Part shown: piece by piece, positions 6,739 through 12,531 of the stretch
Position numbering within the stretch: position 1 is the stretch's first letter
Layout of the letters: every line of letters starts with the position of its first letter
DNA from: Lachnospiraceae bacterium
GTDB lineage: Bacteria; Bacillota; Clostridia; Lachnospirales; Lachnospiraceae
Direction: 5' to 3'
Length of the DNA: 14,641 nt
Assembly: GCA_017475845.1 (NCBI GenBank)
Contig: JAFVEU010000237.1
Coordinates: 1 to 14,641 of the forward strand
Translations under genes and position numbers: made by a program
The notes under the pieces: model-generated
Told to the model about the DNA's origin: nothing
What the model saw: the letters and a program-made list of their open reading frames with translations, nothing else
The model's database searches: none

Positions 6739-8625
6739 ATGAATAAAAAGCAAAAGACCATACTTATAAGGATAATCACCGCTTCTCTGCTTCTGATCCT
6801 CTTAACAGTCTTCAGGACAGAGGGTATATTGAGATTCTGCCTGTTCCTCATTCCCTACCTTCTGGTGGGTTATGATGTATTGAAGAAAGCGCTCCACGGC
6901 ATCATCCATGCCAAGCCTTTTGACGAATGCCTTTTAATGACCGTTGCGACCCTCGGTGCTTTCGCTGCGGGCTTCATAAGGGACGGTGACTATACCGAGG
7001 CCGTGGCCGTAATGCTCTTCTATCAGACCGGTGAGCTCTTCCAGAGCTATGCCGTGGGAAAAAGCAGAAAGAGTATCACGGAATTAATGGACATTTCTCC
7101 CGAACACGCCCTTATCCCGGATGAGAAGGGAGAGCTTATTGAAACAGACCCCGAAGAGGTGGAGATCGGTACTCTTATAGCGGTGCGCCCGGGAGAAAAG
7201 ATCCCCTTGGACGGCATAGTCAAAAAGGGGTCTTCCAGCCTTGATACCTCTGCCCTTACCGGGGAATCCATGCCCCGTGATGTGACCGTGGGTGATGAGG
7301 TTATAAGCGGCTGCATCAATAAAAGCGGTCTTCTTTACATAGAGACCACAAAGGAATACAGTGATTCAACCGTATCAAAGGTTATGGAGCTTATAGAGGA
7401 CGCGGGTTCCAGAAAATCAAAGTCCGAGAATTTTATCGCAAAATTCTCCAGGATCTATACTCCTGCCGTGGTGCTTGGAGCCATGGCCCTGGCTCTTCTC
7501 CCCCCTCTTTTCCTCTTATTTACCGGAAATACCCCCCGGTGGAGCGAATGGGTTTACAGAGCCCTTATCTTCCTTGTTATCAGCTGTCCCTGCGCCCTTG
7601 TGGTGAGCATTCCCTTAAGCTTCTTTGCAGGTCTTGGGGCCGCAGGGAAAAAAGGCGTACTTATAAAGGGTTCTAATTATCTTGAAGCCCTGTCGGAAGC
7701 GGGAATGATGGTCTTTGATAAGACCGGCACCCTTACAAAGGGTGTTTTCGAAGTGACCAATATCCATCCGGACAAAATAAGCGAAAATGAACTTCTCCAT
7801 ATGGTGGCCCACGCCGAGAGATTCTCAAACCACCCTCTTGCCCAGTCCCTTAAAAACGCATACGGAAAAGAAGCGGACGGCTGCACCGTGGAAGATGCGG
7901 AAGAGATCCCGGGGAAGGGCGTGAAGACAAAGGTAGACGGAAGGATCGTGTGCGCCGGAAACGAAAAGCTTATGGCAGACACCATAGAGGGCTTTACGCT
8001 GCCTCCCTGCGAGAGCTGCAAAAACCATACGGGCACCCTTGTCCATGTATCCGTTGACGGGGTATATGCGGGCCACATCCTTATCTCCGATGTGGTAAGA
8101 CCAAACAGCAGAAAGGCCATAGAATCCCTTAAGAAAAAGGGGATAAAAGAAACCGTCATGCTTACCGGCGACAGGGAAAACGTGGCAAGGGCTGTGGCGG
8201 ACGAAGTGCAGGTTGACAGGGTTTACAGCGGTCTTCTTCCCCAGGATAAGGTGAACAAGCTGGAAGAGCTCATGCAGGGAAGAAAGGATAAGACCGTCTT
8301 TGTGGGTGACGGCATTAATGACGCTCCCGTGCTTTCCAGGGCAGACATAGGCATAGCCATGGGAGCTCTTGGGTCGGACGCCGCCATCGAAGCCGCGGAT
8401 ATAGTGCTGATGGATGACGACCCCTTAAAGATCGCTGATGCCATGGCGGTATCAGGAAAGACTCTCCGCATAGTAAAGGAAAATATCTGGTTTTCCATAG
8501 GCGTAAAGGCAGCCTGTCTGGTACTGGGAGCGCTGGGACTCGCAACCATGTGGACCGCTGTTTTCGCCGATGTGGGTGTTATGGTGATAGCGGTACTGAA
8601 CGCCATGCGGTGCATAAGGTCATAA
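6739..8625 (+). CDS. cadA: Heavy-metal-translocating P1B-type ATPase (Zn/Cd/Co-like)
   Basis: This integral membrane pump of 628 residues exports divalent metal using ATP. It has TGES (174-177), CPC in the transport helix (C283-P-C285), the phosphorylation site D327-KTGT, the SNHP motif of P1B nucleotide domains (H365-P366) and GDGIND (523-528). Hydrophobic segments near residues 8-26, 30-48, 64-80 and 85-103 and a pair around 240-300 precede the soluble domains. Two more follow at the C-terminus, with a Lys (VKAAC) and an Asp (FADVGV) in the positions typical of the Zn/Cd (P1B-2) subgroup. It has no N-terminal HMA domain; that function appears to be the separate protein encoded just upstream. 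An extra C424-E-S-C427 pair sits in the nucleotide-binding domain. The symbol cadA is by subgroup; zntA would be equally apt, and metal specificity is inferred. Confidence 0.92.
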   Translation: MNKKQKTILIRIITASLLLILLTVFRTEGILRFCLFLIPYLLVGYDVLKKALHGIIHAKPFDECLLMTVATLGAFAAGFIRDGDYTEAVAVMLFYQTGELFQSYAVGKSRKSITELMDISPEHALIPDEKGELIETDPEEVEIGTLIAVRPGEKIPLDGIVKKGSSSLDTSALTGESMPRDVTVGDEVISGCINKSGLLYIETTKEYSDSTVSKVMELIEDAGSRKSKSENFIAKFSRIYTPAVVLGAMALALLPPLFLLFTGNTPRWSEWVYRALIFLVISCPCALVVSIPLSFFAGLGAAGKKGVLIKGSNYLEALSEAGMMVFDKTGTLTKGVFEVTNIHPDKISENELLHMVAHAERFSNHPLAQSLKNAYGKEADGCTVEDAEEIPGKGVKTKVDGRIVCAGNEKLMADTIEGFTLPPCESCKNHTGTLVHVSVDGVYAGHILISDVVRPNSRKAIESLKKKGIKETVMLTGDRENVARAVADEVQVDRVYSGLLPQDKVNKLEELMQGRKDKTVFVGDGINDAPVLSRADIGIAMGALGSDAAIEAADIVLMDDDPLKIADAMAVSGKTLRIVKENIWFSIGVKAACLVLGALGLATMWTAVFADVGVMVIAVLNAMRCIRS

Positions 8626-8723
8626 GCCCGGCACCGGTATCCTCACTTTACCTTGATGACCAGCTTGTACCTCCGCCCGTAGGAAAGGAAGGGAATTGTT
8701 ATCTTTCTAACGCAAGATACGTA

Positions 8724-8752
8724 TTGACTTTTCTTTCATCTTTTGATAGGAT
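8724..8752 (+). promoter_or_regulatory. tRNA-Thr promoter
   Basis: TTGACT (8724-8729) and TAGGAT (8747-8752) are 17 nt apart, with the predicted start near 8759, about 9 nt before the mature tRNA 5' end. The region 8626-8723 before it holds no gene, and I see no clear terminator for the ATPase operon there. Confidence 0.7.
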
Positions 8753-8767
8753 AGACAAACGTGAGAC

Positions 8768-8840
8768 GCTGGAATGGCTCAGGAGGTAGAGCGCATCATT
8801 GGTAGTGATGAGGTCCGCAGTTCGACTCTGCGTTCCAGCA
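8768..8840 (+). tRNA. tRNA-Thr (anticodon GGU)
   Basis: All four stems pair: acceptor GCTGGAA/TTCCAGC, D stem GCTC/GAGC, anticodon stem CATCA/TGATG and T stem CGCAG/CTGCG with T loop TTCGACT. The seven-base anticodon loop TTGGTAG gives anticodon GGT (GGU), which reads ACC and ACU. The discriminator is A at 8840. The next bases are CTG, so the 3' CCA is not encoded and must be added by the CCA-adding enzyme. Confidence 0.95.
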
Positions 8841-8855
8841 CTGATTCAGGAAAGT

Positions 8856-8889
8856 CCCTCAGATAGATTGATTCATCTGAGGGGTTTTT
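8856..8889 (+). terminator. Intrinsic terminator after tRNA-Thr
   Basis: The perfect 9-bp arms CCCTCAGAT (8856-8864) and ATCTGAGGG (8875-8883) have a 10-nt loop, followed by G and five T (8885-8889). It ends the tRNA transcript but lies only 26 nt before the ATG of the next gene. Confidence 0.85.
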
Positions 8890-8895
8890 CATAAT
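8868..8895 (+). promoter_or_regulatory. Possible promoter of the HAD-proC-arsR operon inside the terminator
   Basis: TTGATT (8868-8873, in the terminator loop) and CATAAT (8890-8895, just after the T run) are 16 nt apart. A start near 8902 would leave a 14-nt leader that contains AAGGAG. This is a weak match, proposed because no other space exists for a promoter between the terminator and the next gene. Confidence 0.3.
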
Positions 8896-8915
8896 CTTTG
8901 AAATAAGGAGATCAT

Positions 8916-9575
8916 ATGGATAAAAACCCTGTTTCTGCCGGGGGCACCGGCCTTAGAACAGTAATATTCGATATAGGAAATGTGCTGATCACCTTCAGCG
9001 GCATGGATTTTATCCGGCAGAAATACGGCGATGAAAAAGGACTGAAGATCGCCAACTGTCTTTTCGGTGACAGGCGCTGGTCCGAGCTGGACAGGGGTGT
9101 CATGACTCCGGAGGAAGTGCTTCAGTCCTTTCTGGACGCGGATCCCACGGTGCCGGAGGAGGATGTGGTCTGGAGCTTTGAGCACATATACAGGACAGTA
9201 TCCCGCTGCGGCTACGCCATCCCCTGGCTAAGGGATGTGCGGAAGCTTGGCTACAGGGTACTGTATCTGTCCAATTATTCAAAGCTCATAATGCATGCCA
9301 GGCCTGAGGTGCTGGATTTCCTTCCTCTTATGGACGGCGGCATCTTTTCCTGTGATGTAAAGCTCATCAAGCCGGATATCGCCATATACCGGCTGCTCAT
9401 AGACCGCTTTGCCCTCAACCCGGAGGAGTGTCTCTTTATAGACGACCAGCCGGATAACTGCGAAGCCGCAGAACGGGCGGGGCTCAATGCCTATGTCTTC
9501 GGTTCCTATGAGAAGGACAGGTCTGAGATCATGAAAATACTTGAACGGAACACACAAGGGAGGTACTTATCATGA
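8916..9575 (+). CDS. HAD-superfamily phosphatase (YihX-like subgroup)
   Basis: This 219-residue soluble hydrolase of the haloacid dehalogenase superfamily shows the four HAD motifs. Motif I is FDIGNVL (nucleophile D19), motif II is LSN (S119), motif III is the Lys of LIKPD (K152), and motif IV is FIDDQPDN (D176, D177). The residue two after the nucleophile is Gly instead of the usual Asp; E. coli YihX also has FDLGNV, so this marks the subgroup and is not damage. The region between motifs I and II is a helical cap (subclass IA-like). The substrate is unknown; a sugar phosphate is a guess from YihX. AAGGAG lies 5 nt before the ATG. The stop overlaps the proC start as ATGA, so the two are co-translated. 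Confidence 0.88.
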   Translation: MDKNPVSAGGTGLRTVIFDIGNVLITFSGMDFIRQKYGDEKGLKIANCLFGDRRWSELDRGVMTPEEVLQSFLDADPTVPEEDVVWSFEHIYRTVSRCGYAIPWLRDVRKLGYRVLYLSNYSKLIMHARPEVLDFLPLMDGGIFSCDVKLIKPDIAIYRLLIDRFALNPEECLFIDDQPDNCEAAERAGLNAYVFGSYEKDRSEIMKILERNTQGRYLS

Positions 9576-10366
9576 AAGCAGGATTTATAGGCTGCGGAAA
9601 TATGGGAGGAGCCATGATCAAGGGCATACTCTCCTCCGGCATGCTGAAGAATGAAGAGATAATGGCTTCGGACAGGTCAGAAGCGCTCTTACAGAAAAGA
9701 GCCGATGCCTACGGCATAAAAACCTCCGGAGACAACAACGAGACGGCCCGCTTTGCAGATGTACTCTTCCTCTCCGTGAAGCCCCAGTTTTACGAAGAAG
9801 TGATTGAAGATATCAGGGATACCGTGAGGGACGATCAGCTAATTGTCACCATTGCTCCGGGAAAGACCCTTTCCTGGGTAAGGGACAGATTCGGGAAAGA
9901 TATAAAGATCATACGCATGATGCCCAATACTCCCGCCATGGTGGGAGAAGGCATGATAGGCATGTGCCATAACGAAAGGGTGTCCGAAGGCGATATAGAG
10001 GCAGTAAGGAACCTCTGTAAGAGCTTTGCCAGAACGGAGGTCATACAGGAAAACCTTATGGATGTAGTGACCGCCGTAAGCGGAAGCTCTCCCGCCTATG
10101 TGTTCATGTTCATAGAAGCCATGGCCGATGCTGCGGTGTCATGAGGCATGCCCAGGGACAATGCCTACGTATTTGCTGCCCAGGCAGTTCTGGGAAGCGC
10201 AAAGATGGTACTCGAAACCGGAAAGCACCCCGGGGAATTAAAGGATATGGTCTGCTCTCCCGCCGGAACCACCATACAGGCTGTCCGTGTTCTGGAGGAA
10301 AAGGGATTCAGGAGTGCGGTGATAGAGTGTATGGAAAAATGTCTTGAAGTATCCAGGAGTATGTAA
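9572..10366 (+). pseudogene. proC: Pyrroline-5-carboxylate reductase ProC, interrupted by in-frame TGA
   Basis: ProC reduces pyrroline-5-carboxylate to proline with NAD(P)H, the last step of proline synthesis. The frame is co-linear with the family over 264 residues (E. coli ProC has 269). The Rossmann motif GFIGCGNMGGAM lies at residues 4-15, MMPNTPA follows, then VSGSSPAYVF and the C-terminal helices with VLGSAKMVLE. A single TGA at 10142-10144 (codon 191) splits it into 190 residues and a 72-residue tail from an ATG at 10148, in the same frame, with no indel. Homologues have VQLGMPR or VKMGLPR here, so the stop replaces a Leu, Met or Gly-type residue; GGA to TGA is one base change. The tail also has SPAGTT where SPGGTT is usual. 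The start overlaps the HAD stop, with GGGAGG upstream. It could be a true pseudogene, a split two-chain enzyme, a readthrough product or a sequencing error. Confidence 0.85.
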
Positions 10367-10740
10367 TGAGCAAAACAGCCGGCAATAAAGAAAAGCTCCC
10401 CCACCATCACGGGGAAATTACCGAGGATCTCATTTCACATATTCCCGATGCCGAAGTGATAGAAAATGTTTCCGCTGCCATGAAGCAGCTGGGGGATCCC
10501 AGCAGGCTTAAGATCTTCTGGCTCCTGTGCCACACCGAGGAATGCGTGCTGGATATAGCGGAAGCGGTAAACATGACAAGCCCCGCTGTTTCACATCATT
10601 TAAGGCTCCTTAAGAGCGCAGGGCTCATCGTTTCCCACAGGGACGGAAAGGAAATGCTGTACAGGGCTGCAGACACCCGTCTGGCCCAGTCCCTGCACCT
10701 CACCATAGAAAAAGTGGCCGAGATCGCCTGTCCCAGATGA
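10366..10740 (+). CDS. ArsR/SmtB-family metal-responsive repressor
   Basis: This 124-residue winged-helix DNA-binding protein has a recognition region around residues 62-85 (DIAEAVNMTSPAVSHHLRLL) and a beta wing with HRDGKEMLYRA, both diagnostic of ArsR repressors that leave DNA on binding metal. Possible ligands are a His cluster at 13-15 (HHHGE), C55-H56, C60, H111, E115 and C122. It does not have the full CadC-type CVC site (here C60-V-L) or the alpha-5 D-x-H site (here D103-T-R), so metal and site are uncertain. ATG overlaps the proC TAA by one base (TAATG), and CAGGAG lies 8 nt upstream, making it the last gene of the HAD-proC-arsR operon. A role in controlling the upstream metal-efflux promoter is inferred from function, not adjacency. 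Confidence 0.87.
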   Translation: MSKTAGNKEKLPHHHGEITEDLISHIPDAEVIENVSAAMKQLGDPSRLKIFWLLCHTEECVLDIAEAVNMTSPAVSHHLRLLKSAGLIVSHRDGKEMLYRAADTRLAQSLHLTIEKVAEIACPR

Positions 10741-10743
10741 TCC

Positions 10744-10761
10744 CGGCCTGAAGGCCTTATT
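10744..10761. terminator. Weak hairpin between arsR and sigH
   Basis: GGCC (10745-10748) and GGCC (10753-10756) form a short stem with a TGAA loop, followed by TTATT on the + strand. It sits in the 22-nt gap between the convergent stops. It is short and lacks a full T run, so termination here is uncertain. Confidence 0.35.
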
Positions 10762-10762
10762 G

Positions 10763-11377
10763 TCACTGCATATTTATCTTTTTTGAAAGCTTTGACCTGA
10801 TCCTGGTCAGAGCGTTGTCCGTGGATTTCTCATCCCTTCCCAGGACTCTTGCGATCTCCCCGTTCTTCATCCCCGTCAGCCGGAGATCCAGAACCTCACG
10901 CTCCAAGGGACTCAGCTCCTCTTCTATCACCCTGTTTATCCTCTCCGTGTTCTCCCTTGCTATAACAAGGCCCTCCGGATCCTTTCCGTAGTCCTCAAGT
11001 CCGGATATGCTCTCTCCTTCGGAGGAATCATCCTCTCCGTAAAGGGGGATAAAATTATTAAGGGGAAGATGCTTCTGCCGCCCCATGTTTCTCACCGCAT
11101 TATATAGGTGCCTGGTCACCACCAGATTGCAGAAGGTTGGAAGAGAAGCGTCCCGTCCCGGGTCATATTCCCTTATGGCACGGAAAAGTCCTATCATACC
11201 CTCCTGTATAAGGTCATCCTTATCTCCTCCAAGGACGAACATGGATGCGGATTTCATCTTTACGATATACTTATATTTATCAAGGAGGTACTCCGCCGCC
11301 CCCGTATCTCCGTCCTTAAAAGCGGTAATGAGCTCATCATCCTGCATATTGCCGTAAGGGTTTGTGCCTTCCTTCAA
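10763..11377 (-). CDS. sigH: RNA polymerase sigma factor SigH (stationary phase/sporulation type)
   Basis: This 204-residue sigma-70 family factor has the SigH layout. Region 2 (about 30-100) contains DLIQEGMIGLFRAIREYD, and the linker contains RQKHLPLNNF, close to B. subtilis SigH RQKHIPLNSY. Region 4 (about 155-200) has LSPLEREVLDLRL and a helix-turn-helix with KSTDNALTR. SigH directs early sporulation and stationary-phase genes in Bacillus. The start is a TTG at 11377-11375 with AGGAG 9 nt upstream. The later ATG at 11347 has its nearest purine-rich stretch about 19 nt away, so TTG is preferred. The ribosome binding site begins within the rlmB stop (TGAGGAG), leaving a gap of 13 nt, so translation is probably coupled to rlmB. 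In Bacillus yacP/rae1 lies between rlmB and sigH; it is absent here. Confidence 0.9.
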   Translation of the reverse strand: MKEGTNPYGNMQDDELITAFKDGDTGAAEYLLDKYKYIVKMKSASMFVLGGDKDDLIQEGMIGLFRAIREYDPGRDASLPTFCNLVVTRHLYNAVRNMGRQKHLPLNNFIPLYGEDDSSEGESISGLEDYGKDPEGLVIARENTERINRVIEEELSPLEREVLDLRLTGMKNGEIARVLGRDEKSTDNALTRIRSKLSKKINMQ

Positions 11378-11390
11378 CTCCGGTCTCTCC

Positions 11391-12134
11391 TCAATATCCT
11401 TTTCTCTGTCTTAAGATCTCAAAGGAAATGACTCCCGCTGCCACAGACGCGTTCAGGGAATCGATATCTCCCGAGGTGGGGATCGATACCGTGAAATCAC
11501 AGCTTTCCTTTACGAGCCTGCCGACTCCGCTGCCCTCGGAACCGATGACTAAGCCTATAGGCCCCTTCAGGTCCTGCTCATACATGTTTTTCCCGTCCAT
11601 ATCCGCACAGGCGAACCACAGTCCCTTTTTCTTAAGCTCCTCCATGGTATTCCTTAAGTTAGTGACCTTCACCACGGGGGTATAGTTAATGGCTCCGGCG
11701 GAAGCCTTTGCCACCACAGCCGTAAGTCCCGAAGAGCGGTCCTTTGGTATGATGACTCCGTGGGCGCCTGCCATGTTGGCAGTCCTGATTATGGCCCCCA
11801 GATTGTGGGGATCCGTAATATTGTCAAGAAGGATGAGGAAGGGATCCTCCTTCTTCTCCTCTGCGCTCTTCAGCACATCCTCCAGCTCCGCGTACTTATA
11901 TGCTGCAATATAGGCTATAACTCCCTGGTGCTTTCCCGTGACGGAGATCTGATCCAGTCTCTGCCTGTCCACGTAGTCGATCCTTACTCCGGCCTTTTTC
12001 GCTTCCCTCTTTACGGTCATAAGCGGTCCGTCGGAAGAACCGCTTAAAAGAAAGAGCCTGTCCACACTTTTACCGGCGCGGAAAGCCTCTATGACCTCAT
12101 TTCTGCCTTCAATTATGGATTCTTCATTCCTCAT
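11391..12134 (-). CDS. rlmB: 23S rRNA 2'-O-ribose methyltransferase RlmB (SPOUT family)
   Basis: This 247-residue SpoU-type SPOUT methyltransferase uses S-adenosylmethionine to methylate the ribose of a guanosine in 23S rRNA (G2251 in E. coli). An N-terminal substrate-binding domain (about 5-80, starting with IIEGRNEV) precedes the knotted catalytic domain. That domain carries motif 1 LDNITDPHNLGAIIRTA (103-119), motif 2 IGSEGSG (197-203) and motif 3 IPTSGDIDSLNASVA (218-232). Length and motifs match YacO/RlmB fully. Its start overlaps the mrnC stop by 11 nt. The neighbours are those of the Bacillus cysE-to-sigH operon, which supports RlmB over a tRNA-directed SpoU enzyme, though exact target specificity is by homology. 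Confidence 0.92.
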   Translation of the reverse strand: MRNEESIIEGRNEVIEAFRAGKSVDRLFLLSGSSDGPLMTVKREAKKAGVRIDYVDRQRLDQISVTGKHQGVIAYIAAYKYAELEDVLKSAEEKKEDPFLILLDNITDPHNLGAIIRTANMAGAHGVIIPKDRSSGLTAVVAKASAGAINYTPVVKVTNLRNTMEELKKKGLWFACADMDGKNMYEQDLKGPIGLVIGSEGSGVGRLVKESCDFTVSIPTSGDIDSLNASVAAGVISFEILRQRKGY

Positions 12135-12531
12135 GTTCTTCGTCCGTCAGGATATGGACCGCCCTCTGAAGGAGCTCCTCCATCCTGTCTCTTTCCCCTT
12201 TTAAATAGAGCCATCCCGTCAGACATTCAAAGCCCGTGGCCCTGTGATAGGTTGTAAGGGACGCATTCTTTGCGTGGGTCTCGGTCTTAGCGTTTTCACC
12301 CCGTTTGTAGATCCTCTCCTCCTCCGGGCTTAAGGCCCCCTCCTCTATCAATGTGAGGATGGCCTTTTCCTGTGCCCCGGCGGAGACCAGGGCGCTGGTC
12401 TTCAGATGCAGCATGCGGGCGCTCATGTTCCCAAGCCTTATAACATGCTCCCGCATATAGAGAGAATATACCGCATCCCCAAGAAAAGCAAGGCTCAAGG
12501 GGGAATAGGTATTCAGTCTGCTCTCTTCCAT
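12124..12531 (-). CDS. mrnC: Mini-ribonuclease III (MrnC)
   Basis: This 135-residue RNase III catalytic domain has no double-stranded RNA-binding domain. In Bacillus, MrnC trims the 23S rRNA precursor. The signature LAFLGDAVY contains the catalytic D19. RGENAKT (77-83) and ATGFECLTGWLYL, with catalytic E102, follow, matching the Mini-III family in order and length. The ATG at 12531 lies inside the end of cysS (19-nt overlap) with GGGAG just upstream, and its end overlaps rlmB by 11 nt, so it is translated as part of the operon. Confidence 0.93.
   Translation of the reverse strand: MEESRLNTYSPLSLAFLGDAVYSLYMREHVIRLGNMSARMLHLKTSALVSAGAQEKAILTLIEEGALSPEEERIYKRGENAKTETHAKNASLTTYHRATGFECLTGWLYLKGERDRMEELLQRAVHILTDEEHEE

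Noticed and set aside
8640..8723. Minus-strand gene remnant ending in YGRRYKLVIKVK
   Set aside because: Only about 28 codons are open, with no start codon or recognisable family; it could be chance. The region shows no insertion-sequence ends or target duplications.
10142..10144. TGA as a reassigned sense codon (Trp or Gly code)
   Set aside because: sbcD, the HAD gene, arsR, sigH, rlmB, mrnC, cysS and cysE all end naturally in TGA at family-typical lengths.
10142..10144. TGA as selenocysteine in ProC
   Set aside because: Homologues have Leu, Met or Gly here and not Cys, ProC is not a known selenoprotein family, and the hairpin starts too close to the TGA for a typical bacterial SECIS.
10141..10347. 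Alternative frame starting at the ATGA over the proC stop
   Set aside because: Its translation is rich in Arg/Gly/Cys without family similarity, while the original ProC frame after the TGA matches ProC residue by residue.
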